A DNA stretch of 33,363 bases, taken from positions 1-33,363 of the forward strand of contig JAUIEM010000052.1 of assembly GCA_030428695.1 (NCBI GenBank), written 5' to 3'. Below are positions 18,683 through 26,787 of the stretch, in pieces. Made by a program: the position numbers and the translations under genes. Source of the stretch: a bacterium (GTDB taxonomy: Bacteria; Planctomycetota; J058; JAJDCP01). A model generated the notes under the pieces. That model was given only the letters and a program-made list of their open reading frames with translations. It did not search any database and was not told the DNA's origin. Positions within the stretch are counted from its first letter, which is position 1. Each line of letters starts with the position of its first letter.

Positions 18683-19768
18683 TCAGCCCGCGAGCACGAA
18701 ACCGATGAGCTCGACGATGAAGCCGCCGACGACCAACACCGCCAGGCAGCCGCAGCCCTGGACCATCAGCGCCTTCTGCCGCGCCCCCTCGGTGCGGCCG
18801 GCCTCGACCTCGTCGAAGACGTTGTACATGTAGCCGAGCTCGGTGTATGGGATCGCCATGAACTTCTGCTTGGCGCTCGGCGGCCCGGCCTTGCCCCGGC
18901 GGCGCAGGTAGAGCTTGAACAGCAGGAAGGGCAGGATGCCGGCGAGACACTCCACCCCGACATCGACGGCGGGGTTGCCGAAGAAGACGAGCAGCGGCGC
19001 CGCGATCGCCGCGACGATCAGATCGTCGAGCAGGGTCTCGTCCGGATCCTTCTCGCGACGGATCAGCGCGACGTCGACCACCGCGCGCAGGGCGAGCAGC
19101 CACCAGGTGCTCGCCCAGGCCTGGATGAACCAGAACAGCGAGCCGTCGAGCACCGAGCCGCCGTAGGCCGCGCGCAGGCCGTCGGCGTCGACGACGGCGC
19201 GCACGACGCTGCCGACCACGACCACCCCGAAGGTCACCGCCCACGCGATCAGCAGCGTGTCCGGGACCCGCACGAAGTGCCACAGGTACAGCTTGCGCCG
19301 CCGCTCGCTTTTGCCGAGCGCGTCGAAGCCGAAACCGCGGGTCGCGCGGGCAGCGGCGGCCCGGACCAGCCAGGCGACGCAGACGAAGCTGAACAGCACG
19401 AAGGCCAGCGAGGCGAAGCGGTGGCGGAGGAAGCTGGGAAAGGCGAGGCTTCCGAGCCCGGCAATCGGCAGGAACAGGTTCTCGAGCTGCGCCTCGACGC
19501 GGCCGTCCTCCGTCTGATTGAAGTAGAACTCGAGCTCACCGCCGTACCGCGCCCGCAGGTCGATGAGGTCCGGGGCGCCGGCGCCTCCCTCGACCGCGCG
19601 CCGGGCGTCGTCCCAGAAGCGCGCATAGGCAGGGTCCCCGGTCTGCAGGTGGTAGGCGATCCGGACCTGGCCGATCAGATAGCCAAGGAAGACCGCGATC
19701 AACACAAGCCCGAGGCCGAGGAAGAGACCGTAGCCGATGCTCCCAGGATGCACGCCCTCGTCGGCCAT
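18683..19768 (-). CDS. Multi-spanning membrane protein of unknown function
   Basis: A 361-residue protein starting at an ATG with a weak AGGGGCGG upstream. It has an N-terminal hydrophobic helix (IGYGLFLGLGLVLIAVFLGY) and a soluble stretch at about 45-95 with FWDDARRAVEG and YFNQTEDGRVEAQ. At least five further membrane segments follow (for example FASLAFVLFSFVCVAWLV, LLIAWAVTFGVVVVGSVV, LIVAAIAAPLLVFFG and the C-terminal GCLAVLVVGGFIVELIGFVL). A cytoplasmic loop before the last helix carries KFMAIPYTELGYMYNVFDE. No known family is recognised. It lies between the dehydrogenase and aquaporin genes on the same strand, with gaps of 108 and 183 bases, so operon membership is uncertain. Confidence 0.72.
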   Translation of the reverse strand: MADEGVHPGSIGYGLFLGLGLVLIAVFLGYLIGQVRIAYHLQTGDPAYARFWDDARRAVEGGAGAPDLIDLRARYGGELEFYFNQTEDGRVEAQLENLFLPIAGLGSLAFPSFLRHRFASLAFVLFSFVCVAWLVRAAAARATRGFGFDALGKSERRRKLYLWHFVRVPDTLLIAWAVTFGVVVVGSVVRAVVDADGLRAAYGGSVLDGSLFWFIQAWASTWWLLALRAVVDVALIRREKDPDETLLDDLIVAAIAAPLLVFFGNPAVDVGVECLAGILPFLLFKLYLRRRGKAGPPSAKQKFMAIPYTELGYMYNVFDEVEAGRTEGARQKALMVQGCGCLAVLVVGGFIVELIGFVLAG

Positions 19769-19951
19769 CGCGCCCGCCCCTTTTCGCTCCGAGACCAGAC
19801 GTCCAGCCTACGACTTTTGCGGATACGCTGCAGCACCCCCAGACCCCCAGCGAGTCGGCTGTCCTGCAAGTAGCCTTGTTGGAGCAGGGCAATGGTCGGA
19901 GCAGGCCGGGGTCGCGGATGGGACGTTCCGGAACGACTTTCCCGTGCGGTC

Positions 19952-20707
19952 TCAGCGTTCGTCGGGCAGCTTCGTCGAGGCGGCGTCCATGCGCGCGGCC
20001 GTGTCGAGCTTCGAAGCGTCGGCGAACAGCCAGCCGCCGAGCAGACCCGCGGCGGCGCCACCGACCAGGGGCGCGACCCAGAACAACCACAGCTGGCTCA
20101 AGGCCCAGCCCTGGACGAACACCGCGGGTCCCGTCGAGCGGGCGGGATTGACCGAGAGATTGGTGATCGGGATCCCGACCAGGTGCACCAGCGTCAGGCA
20201 CAGGCCGATGGCGAGGCCCGCGAAACCGATCGGCGCGCTCGAAGAGGTCGCCCCGAGGATGACCATCAGGAAGATGAAGGTCAGCAGAACCTCGGCGATC
20301 AACGCCGCCGCCATGCTGTAGCCGCCGGGCGAGTGCTCGCCGTAGCCGTTGGCCGCCAGCCCGCCCTCGACCAGATCATAGGCCTCCGGGCCTCCTTTGA
20401 GCAGCACGACCAGGGCACCGGCCGCGAGGATCGCGCCGAGCACCTGGGCGACGACGTAGCCCGGCAGCTCCTTCCACGCAAAGCGCCCGCCGAAGGCCAG
20501 GCCGACCGAGACCGCAGGGTTGAGGTGGCAGCCCGAGACCCCACCGAAGGCGTACGCGCACACGACCACCGTCAGGCCAAATGCCAGCGAGACGCCGTGC
20601 AGGCCGATGCCGACGTCGGGGAAGGCCGCGGCGAAGACCGCGCTCCCGCATCCTCCAAAGACCAGGATGAACGTGCCGAGCAGCTCGGCCGTCAACTTCT
20701 TTCCCAT
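19952..20707 (-). CDS. aqpZ: Aquaporin Z-type water channel
   Basis: The ATG at 20707 has GAGGAG five bases upstream; a GTG one codon earlier is less likely. The 251-residue product has the major-intrinsic-protein layout of two homologous halves with NPA boxes in HLNPAVS (61-67) and SVNPARS (185-191). Selectivity-filter positions by comparison with Escherichia coli AqpZ are Phe43, His175, Leu184 (Thr in E. coli) and Arg190. The Phe and His favour a water channel over a glycerol facilitator. The N-terminus ([20 protein letters not shown]) and the segment [18 protein letters not shown] match AqpZ closely. A short charged tail follows the last helix. It likely provides rapid osmotic water flux across the cytoplasmic membrane. 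Confidence 0.95.
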   Translation of the reverse strand: MGKKLTAELLGTFILVFGGCGSAVFAAAFPDVGIGLHGVSLAFGLTVVVCAYAFGGVSGCHLNPAVSVGLAFGGRFAWKELPGYVVAQVLGAILAAGALVVLLKGGPEAYDLVEGGLAANGYGEHSPGGYSMAAALIAEVLLTFIFLMVILGATSSSAPIGFAGLAIGLCLTLVHLVGIPITNLSVNPARSTGPAVFVQGWALSQLWLFWVAPLVGGAAAGLLGGWLFADASKLDTAARMDAASTKLPDER

Positions 20708-20903
20708 CACTACTCCTCATGCAACAGGCGATTGAACACGCAAGGGTAGCAGCTGGTGTTCTGGAATGCTCCAACGAGCAGGTGGCCGGCGCCCTTCGCG
20801 GCGGCTACAACACGGCCGGAGCGACAGGAGGAACACCGACAGCCGCGACGCCCTGTCGAAACGGGTCGCGCCGTCGGACAAGGGCAAGGGGGCAGGACAG
20901 AGC

Positions 20904-21060
20904 ATGGTGACAGAGCTGGTGCGGTACGTCTCGGCCTTCCTCGCCGCCGCCGCAGACCCGGCGAAGGCCGGACCGATGCCGCCTACATGAAGACCGACAT
21001 GCCTTTCTACGGCGTGCTCTACAAGACGGGGGTTATGCAGAAGGGCTGGCCTCACCTCCG
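20904..21060 (+). pseudogene. Remnant of an AlkD-type DNA alkylation repair gene (5' end, frameshifted)
   Basis: An ATG at 20904 preceded by AGGACAGAG opens MVTELVRYVSAFLAAAADPAKAGPM and then stops at 20990. In another frame the sequence continues as AAYMKTDMPFYGV. From memory of the family, the join ADP-x-KA-x-x-M-AAYMKTDMPFYGVQ is the typical N-terminus of AlkD/HEAT-repeat DNA glycosylases of about 220-240 residues. One missing base near 20978 explains the frame change. After FYGV the reading is disturbed by a 21-base insertion-like stretch before QKGWP, and the rest of the gene is absent. I infer a decayed gene whose ribosome site and first 45 or so codons survive. No database check was possible. 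Confidence 0.55.
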
Positions 21061-21156
21061 CGGGCGGGCGGGCATCGGGATCGGGATCGGAGCTCCCGGC
21101 AGGTTGTTCGTGTATCTTGCAGCGAACCAGGTCGGGCCCCCGACATCGGAGCACCC

Positions 21157-21975
21157 ATGGAGTACCGGCTGGAAACCTGGCGGAAGGACATCCTGGTCTT
21201 CGAGGCGCAGGGTCGCTGTCTCGGCTTCTATATCCCTCCAGAGGACCGCGCGTGGATGGCGCGGCCGCTCGACCCCGCGTCGATCGTGAACCTCGACGAC
21301 TTCCCCGCGCTCGCCGGCATCGCCTGCTTCGGGATCGCGCCGCACGGCCTCGGGGACGCCTGGGAAGCGCGGGGCATCCCGCTCGTCGAGGCGCTCGCCT
21401 GGAAGGCGGATGCCGGCATCTCGCGCGCGGAGCTCGCTGCCTCCTGGCGGTCGGAGGGCTTCGAGCCGACGGAGGTCAAGGGCTGGCTCCGCAAGCTGAG
21501 CGGGGCCTGGCGGACCGCCGGCCTGGCCGCGGCCCTCCGGGATGCAGGCGTCGGACCACAGGACCTGCTCGCCTGGCACCAGCTCGGCAAGATGCGCCCG
21601 CCGGACATCGCTCCCTACGCGCGGGCCGGCTTCGACCCACGCTCGGCCCGGGACTGGTTCCGGCACGAGATCCCCGCGGAGGTGGCGCGCGGGTACGCCG
21701 ATCGAGGCTGGTCCGCGGGCGAGTATGCGGCCTGGCGGGCGCTCGGGCTGCGGGAGGAGGTCCGGGATGCCTGGCGCGCGCAAGGCTTCAACGCGACGGC
21801 GGCGGGCGCCTGGATCGAGGCCGGTCTCGACGCTCCGGACGAGGCACGGGCCTGGCGCGACACCGGCCTCGAGCTGGCGGAGGTCCGCGCCTGGCGCGCC
21901 CTGGGAGTCACCGCCGTCGAGGCGCTCGAGCGGCGCGCCCGGGGCGAGCTGCCGGAGCCACGCGGCGGGGAGTGA
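21157..21975 (+). CDS. Protein of tandem 13-14-residue Trp-containing repeats, function unknown
   Basis: The ATG at 21157 is preceded by GGAG at good spacing. The 272-residue product opens with a short beta-like domain (MEYRLETWRKDILVFEAQGRCLGFY). From about residue 65 it consists of roughly fourteen short repeats with the pattern (A/E)-x-x-x-A-W-x-x-x-G-(F/L/I/V)-x-x; examples are GEYAAWRALGLR, DEARAWRDTGLEL and AEVRAWRALGVTA. Period 13-14 residues, with Trp and Gly nearly invariant. Such units should form a compact array of short helices, perhaps a solenoid binding surface. No signal peptide, membrane helix or catalytic motif is seen. It stands alone, downstream of the AlkD remnant and upstream of the EAD-like array protein on the same strand. 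I do not recognise a named family. Confidence 0.75.
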   Translation: MEYRLETWRKDILVFEAQGRCLGFYIPPEDRAWMARPLDPASIVNLDDFPALAGIACFGIAPHGLGDAWEARGIPLVEALAWKADAGISRAELAASWRSEGFEPTEVKGWLRKLSGAWRTAGLAAALRDAGVGPQDLLAWHQLGKMRPPDIAPYARAGFDPRSARDWFRHEIPAEVARGYADRGWSAGEYAAWRALGLREEVRDAWRAQGFNATAAGAWIEAGLDAPDEARAWRDTGLELAEVRAWRALGVTAVEALERRARGELPEPRGGE

Positions 21976-22087
21976 GGCCGTCCTCTGGCACGTCCTCCGT
22001 GACGACGATCTCCTCGTTCACCGGCTCATCCCCCGGGGGACTTCCCGTGGCTTCGCGCTGACGCTTTGGTCACCTGCGTCCCCCACC

Positions 22088-22116
22088 TTCGGACCCGGCC
22101 TTTCGCGCTGTACACT
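22088..22116 (+). promoter_or_regulatory. Possible sigma70-type promoter before the EAD-like array gene
   Basis: TTCGGA at 22088-22093 and TACACT at 22111-22116 are separated by 17 bases, with the ATG 24 bases further on. The -10 matches 4 of 6 consensus bases and the -35 matches 3 of 6, so this is only a candidate. Confidence 0.25.
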
Positions 22117-22139
22117 TGTGTAGGTTGTCCGGAGGTGTC

Positions 22140-23711
22140 ATGCCAGCGATCTCCATCCGTCCCGCCGTGCTCCGCCTGCTCCGTCTGCTCCGTGCATCCG
22201 CGCCCGCCGCGCGGACCCTGCCCGTGCTGGACGGCATCCGCCATCAGGTGCACGCCTTCTTGACCGAGACGATGCGCGGCCTGCCCGCCCCGGTGGGACA
22301 GCCGGCGGCGGCGACGGACGTGCTGCGGCCCCTCGGCCCCGACCCCCGGCGGCCCGCCCAGGCGGCGCAGCGCGGCTACGCTCGTCTCGGGGCGGTGCTC
22401 GTCCAGCTCAGCCGCGCCCCGCGCTCCCATCGGGCCGCGGAGCAGGTGCGCGCCGCCTTCGGGCTGCTCCACGCTCTCGACGCCTGGGTGCGGCTGGCGG
22501 TCGCGCGTCCGGCCTCCCCCACGAGCGTCGGGAGCCGCACGGCGCACGTGACCGCCCTGCTGGCCGAGCTGTTCAGCGAAGACGAGCTGCGGCGCCTGCC
22601 CTTCGATCTGCCCGCGGGCAGCCGCATCGAAGTCCAGCTGCCGACCAGCGCGTCGGCCCTTGGACTGGCCCACGCGATCGCCTTGCAGGTCGAGGCCCAT
22701 GGGGTGCTGCCCGCGCTCTTCCGCAGAATGCGCGAGGCGCGCCCCGGACGCCGCGAAGACATCGAGGCGGTCGCCCGCAGCTGTGGACCGAGCGCACGGC
22801 ACCAGGCCCCCCGCGCGCCCCTGCGGGGGACGAGCCTGCGACCGGCGGAGCGACGCCTCGCCGAGCTGCTCGTCGACATGTTCACGGCCGACGAGCTGCG
22901 TCGGCTGGCGGCTGACCTGCCGGGCCAGCTCCCACAACGCCTTCCCGGCAGGACCGCCTCCGCCTGGGAGGTCGCCCGGAGCATCGCCGGCGACACCAGC
23001 GCCCGCCGGGCGACGGCGCAGCTGCTCGACGCGGTCCGCAGCGCGCGGCCGGCGCGGGCCAGCGAAGTCGACGCCGTGGCCCAGGGGCTGGGGCAGCCCG
23101 CCCGGCCCGCGGGGGGGCCGGGCTCCACGCGCCCCCTGCAGCCCCGGGAGCGGGCCCTCGCTGCTGTGCTGGCCGACATGTTCAGCGCGGACGAGCTGCG
23201 CAGGGTCGTCGCGGACATGCCCGGCTTCCAGCGCGTGTGTGATCAGCTCCCCGGACCCGGGGCCAGCCTGCGGGACCTGGCCCGGGCCGTCGTGGTGCGG
23301 GTCCTCGAGGCGGGTGGGCTGCTCGTGCTGTTCCACGCCCTGCGCGTGGAGCGGCCCCATCGCCTCGCGGACATCGACCGGGTCGCGCAGCATTGGCGAG
23401 GGAGCTTCGGCGCCGCCAGGGTCCCGTCGGGCAGGGCCGCGCGGTCCCCCCGCGAGCAGCGCACGGCCTCCCTGCTCCTGTCCCTGTTCGCGGGCAACGA
23501 GCTCTGCAGGCTTCTCTCGCGCCTGTACGGCCCCGAGCTGGTCGCCGTCCTGCCCGACGCTCGCGGCAGCGCCTGGGACACCGCCCAGCACGCGGTGCGT
23601 CTGCTGGTCGGTCTCGGCAGGCTCGACGAGGGCTTCTTCACCGCCCTGGTGATCGCCCGACCCGGGCGGATCGGCGACATCCAGGCGGTGTCACGCCTGT
23701 GGACGGCCTGA
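22140..23711 (+). CDS. Protein of four tandem Effector-Associated-Domain-1-like repeats
   Basis: The ATG at 22140 has GGAGGTG directly upstream. The 523-residue product is built of four repeats of about 85 residues (near 134-215, 234-318, 332-418 and 437-522) joined by Pro/Arg-rich linkers. A degenerate half repeat lies near 81-130. Each repeat opens with a motif like LADMFSADELRRVVADMPG, has a central LP...ASA, and closes with LLxLFxxLRxxRPxRxxDIxxVA. These features match what I recall of Effector-Associated Domain 1 (EAD1), a small helical adaptor domain that links sensors and effectors in bacterial conflict and signalling systems. EADs usually occur once, fused to an effector such as a caspase, TIR or trypsin domain; here no effector domain is attached. 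It probably acts as a multivalent scaffold. Its 3' end is 19 bases from the convergent kinase gene. Confidence 0.6.
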   Translation: MPAISIRPAVLRLLRLLRASAPAARTLPVLDGIRHQVHAFLTETMRGLPAPVGQPAAATDVLRPLGPDPRRPAQAAQRGYARLGAVLVQLSRAPRSHRAAEQVRAAFGLLHALDAWVRLAVARPASPTSVGSRTAHVTALLAELFSEDELRRLPFDLPAGSRIEVQLPTSASALGLAHAIALQVEAHGVLPALFRRMREARPGRREDIEAVARSCGPSARHQAPRAPLRGTSLRPAERRLAELLVDMFTADELRRLAADLPGQLPQRLPGRTASAWEVARSIAGDTSARRATAQLLDAVRSARPARASEVDAVAQGLGQPARPAGGPGSTRPLQPRERALAAVLADMFSADELRRVVADMPGFQRVCDQLPGPGASLRDLARAVVVRVLEAGGLLVLFHALRVERPHRLADIDRVAQHWRGSFGAARVPSGRAARSPREQRTASLLLSLFAGNELCRLLSRLYGPELVAVLPDARGSAWDTAQHAVRLLVGLGRLDEGFFTALVIARPGRIGDIQAVSRLWTA

Positions 23712-23730
23712 GGTCTCCGCCTCGCCGGAC

Positions 23731-26700
23731 TCAGCGCAGCGCGCGCAGCTGCCGCAGGGCGTTCTCGACCATGGCCCGGTCTTCCTCGGTCGGGGCGATC
23801 GGCAGGCACAGCTCGAAGGTCGCGATCGCGCTTTCGAGGTCCCCGAGCTCGTACAGCAGCTTCCCCTGCCGGTACATGAGGGGGAATTGCACCTCCTCGC
23901 CCTCCGGCGTCTGCAGCATCTCGATCAGGTCCGCGAGAGCGCCCTCGCGGTCGCCCTGCTCCATCAGCAGGATGTGCCGCTGGTAGTGGAAGTCGTAGGA
24001 GGGCGCGAGCTCGATCAGCCGGTCGAGGTCGGCGCGCAGGCCGACGGCGTCCCCCCGCGCCTTGCGCAGGATCGCGCGCAGCTCGAGGGCGTCGACGAAG
24101 TCGGGATGCACCGCGAGCACGCGACTGGCGAGCGCCTCCGCCTCCGGACGCTCCTGCCGGTAGGCGATCAGCGCCTCGCCGTAGAGGCCGATCGGCGAGT
24201 CGGGATCGCGCGCCAGGGCCTCGCGGAAGTTCTCCGCCGCGGCCGCGAGGTCGCCGTCCTCGCTCTGCATCTGGCCGAGCAGCTCCCAGCCGTTGGCCAG
24301 CCGCGGGTGCTCGCGCGCGAGCCGTTCGGCGTCCCGGTAGGCCGCGTCGCGCCGGTCGAGCTGGCGGTACAGCCAGCTGCGCAGCTGCAGCCCGCGCGGC
24401 ACGCGGGGCTCGAGAGCGACCGCCTGCTCGGCCGCCTCGAGGGCGGCGGGGAAGTCCCCGCGCTGGCGCAGCACCTCGCCGAGGGCGTACCAGGTGTCGT
24501 GGGAGTCCGGAGCGAGGCGCGCGGCCTCTTCCGCCAGCGCCAGGGCGGCGTCGGAATCTCCGCGCCGAAGGGCGATGTCGGCCCGGCACACGGTGATGAA
24601 CAGGCTGTCGCTGAGCCTCGCCAGCCCCGCTTCCGCCGCCGCGAGCGCGCCGCGCTCGATCTGCAGGCTGACCGTGGCCTGGCGCACGGCCCAGGAGTCG
24701 GGGTCGAGCATCCGCGCCCGCTGCAGCGACTCCTCGGCGACGTCATGGAGGCGCTGGTTCAGCCCGAGCATCGCCCGCCCGAGCCAGATGATCGGCTGGT
24801 TGGCGTCGCGGTCGAGGGAGGCGCCGACGCGCTCGCCGGTGTCGAGCGAGGCGAGCATGCAGCACAGCGCCGCGAGGCTGTGGGCACCCGGCTCGGGCCC
24901 GCCGCGGGCCGCCAGCGCGTCGGCCAGGGGCAGGGCGGCCTCCGGGCCATCGGTCAGGAAGACCCGCCAGGCCGCGGCCAGCTCTCCGAGAGCGGGCGAG
25001 GCCTCGGCGCCGCGCAGGTCGACCTCGAGCCGCGGCAGGGTCTCTGCCCGCAGCGACGCGAGCTCGGCGCGGCGCGTCCGGTTCTGGCGGCTCAGCGAGG
25101 CGGCGAGCAGCCGGTCCAGGCCGAGGGCCGCGCGCCAGAACAGCGCCCGCTCCCGCAGCCCGACCTGCGCCGTCCAGGGGGAATCGGCCGCGCGCAGGCC
25201 GCGGTCGAGGGCTTCCCCCGCCTCGTCCCGCAGGTGCAGGAGCCGGTAGGCGCGGCCCTCGAGCAGGGGCAGGGCGTTCTCCTCCGGATGCTCCGCCTGC
25301 AGCGTCCGCAACCCGGCGATCTCCACCCGCACCGCTTCCTGCAGGCCGGCCAGGGTCGCGCTGTCGGAATACCCGCGCAGGCGCAGGTCGAGGCGGCGCA
25401 GGGTCGCCGCCCGGGACTCGAGCTCGGCCCGGAGGCGCAGCTCGCGGTTCTGGCTCTCGCGCATCCACAGCCCCGCGGCGAGGAGCGCGACCAGCAGCAC
25501 CGTCCCCCCGAGCAGCACCCTGCCGAGCCGGCGCCGCGCCCGCCGCTCGCGCTCGCGCCGGGTCCGCGCGGCCACGATCGAGGCGCGCAGCGGCGAGGCC
25601 TCGTCGGCGGGCAGCTCTTCGACCTGGCTCTCGGCCAGCCCGAGGTCGCCGAAGGCGAGGGCGGCCCGCGCCCAGGTCCGGCGGGCGCGGCGGGCGCCGT
25701 CCCGGGCCGCGCCGTTGTCCTCCCACAGGGCGAGGGCCTGGCGGAAGCCGGCGAGGGCCTCGCCGCAGCGGCCGTACAGCTCGTGGCGCCGGCCCTGCTC
25801 CTCGAGGCCGGCGAGCCCGGCCAGGTGCGCCTCCGCCGCCGCCCCCAGGCGCAGGCTCTCGCGGTGCCGCAGCCAGGCGCGCAGCTCGGCGCTGAAGGTC
25901 GCGCCGTCCGGCCGCTCCGCCGGCTCGTCGGCGAGGGCGCGCCGGCACAGGGCGGCGAGCTCCTCCGGGGCGTCCGGCAGCCCGAGGTCGGGTCCGTCCA
26001 TGCGCGCGACCAGCGACTCGAGGAGGTTCTGCCCCGTGTGGGGCGGGCGCCCGGCGAGCAGCCGGTAGAGCAGCGCCCCGAGCAGGTACACGTCGGTCCA
26101 GGTGCCGACCGCCGCGCCGTCCCCCCGGGCGAGCTCGGGCGGGGCGTAGGCGGGCGTGCCGCAGGGCCCGCGGATCGCCGCCGGCCGCCGCAGCGCGCTG
26201 TCCTCCCGGCCGCTGACGTCGACCGCCAGCCCCCAGTCGAGCAGCAGCACCTCGCCGAAGGCGCCGAGCATCACGTTGGCGGGCTTGAGGTCGTTGTGGA
26301 CGATGCCCCGGCTGTGGGCGTAGGCGACCGCGTTGCACACCTGCAGCAGGATCTCGACCCCCGCGACCAGGTTCTCCTCACCGCGCGCGAGCCGTTCCTC
26401 CCAGCTCTCCCCCTCGACGAGCTTCATCACCAGCGAAGGCCGTCCCCCCGGGTCCTTCACCAGGGCGTGCACCGGCACGATGTTCGGATGCTCGAGATGG
26501 CCGGTCGTCAGCGCCTCGAGCACGAAGCCCGCGGACTTCCCGCCGCGCAGCTGCTTGACCGCGACGACGCGCCGGAGGTCGGTCTGGCGCGCGCGGAACA
26601 CATCCCCCATGCCGCCCTGGCCGATGCGCTCGAGGCACTCGAAGCCGACGCCGCCCGTCGCCGGCGGCGGCACCTCCTCCGGCTCCGGCGGCCGGTAGGT

Positions 26701-26784
26701 CGCGTCGCCGGCGAAGCTCTCGAGGGGCTCGCTGAAGCCGACGGTCCGCCGCCAGCGCCCGCAGAGCTCCTCGAAGCCGGCCAC
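23731..26784 (-). CDS. Transmembrane Ser/Thr protein kinase with C-terminal TPR repeats
   Basis: A GTG start at 26784, 3 bases after the stop of the AttH-like gene; no clear ribosome site, so translation is probably coupled. The 1017-residue product has a Hanks-type kinase domain at about 50-305: IGQGGMGDVF (54-63), Lys77 in VAVKQL, putative alpha-C Glu90, HNDLKPAN (163-170), DWG (183-185) and CGTPAYAPPE (208-217). As in the paralogue at 1279-5142, Asn replaces the Arg of HRD and DWG replaces DFG. A basic stretch and one membrane helix (about 421-440) follow. The C-terminal half holds recognisable TPRs, for example units around LSDSLFITVCRADIALRRGD, SHDTWYALGEVLRQRGDFPA and NGWELLGQMQSEDGDLAAAA. 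The divergent FHA gene nearby is a candidate reader of its phosphothreonine products (inference). Confidence 0.9.
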   Translation of the reverse strand: MAGFEELCGRWRRTVGFSEPLESFAGDATYRPPEPEEVPPPATGGVGFECLERIGQGGMGDVFRARQTDLRRVVAVKQLRGGKSAGFVLEALTTGHLEHPNIVPVHALVKDPGGRPSLVMKLVEGESWEERLARGEENLVAGVEILLQVCNAVAYAHSRGIVHNDLKPANVMLGAFGEVLLLDWGLAVDVSGREDSALRRPAAIRGPCGTPAYAPPELARGDGAAVGTWTDVYLLGALLYRLLAGRPPHTGQNLLESLVARMDGPDLGLPDAPEELAALCRRALADEPAERPDGATFSAELRAWLRHRESLRLGAAAEAHLAGLAGLEEQGRRHELYGRCGEALAGFRQALALWEDNGAARDGARRARRTWARAALAFGDLGLAESQVEELPADEASPLRASIVAARTRRERERRARRRLGRVLLGGTVLLVALLAAGLWMRESQNRELRLRAELESRAATLRRLDLRLRGYSDSATLAGLQEAVRVEIAGLRTLQAEHPEENALPLLEGRAYRLLHLRDEAGEALDRGLRAADSPWTAQVGLRERALFWRAALGLDRLLAASLSRQNRTRRAELASLRAETLPRLEVDLRGAEASPALGELAAAWRVFLTDGPEAALPLADALAARGGPEPGAHSLAALCCMLASLDTGERVGASLDRDANQPIIWLGRAMLGLNQRLHDVAEESLQRARMLDPDSWAVRQATVSLQIERGALAAAEAGLARLSDSLFITVCRADIALRRGDSDAALALAEEAARLAPDSHDTWYALGEVLRQRGDFPAALEAAEQAVALEPRVPRGLQLRSWLYRQLDRRDAAYRDAERLAREHPRLANGWELLGQMQSEDGDLAAAAENFREALARDPDSPIGLYGEALIAYRQERPEAEALASRVLAVHPDFVDALELRAILRKARGDAVGLRADLDRLIELAPSYDFHYQRHILLMEQGDREGALADLIEMLQTPEGEEVQFPLMYRQGKLLYELGDLESAIATFELCLPIAPTEEDRAMVENALRQLRALR

Positions 26785-26787
26785 GGC

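Noticed and set aside
19952..20707. Glycerol facilitator (GlpF)
   Set aside because: Phe43 and His175 at the filter and overall similarity fit the water-channel branch.
20756..21289. 177-codon plus-strand frame as an intact gene
   Set aside because: Only its middle (AAYMKTDMPFYGV) looks protein-like and that belongs to the frameshifted AlkD remnant; the end overlaps the Trp-repeat gene out of frame.
22029..22040. Perfect 12-base palindrome tcccccggggga as an operator
   Set aside because: It stands alone 100 bases before the next start and such palindromes occur by chance in GC-rich DNA.
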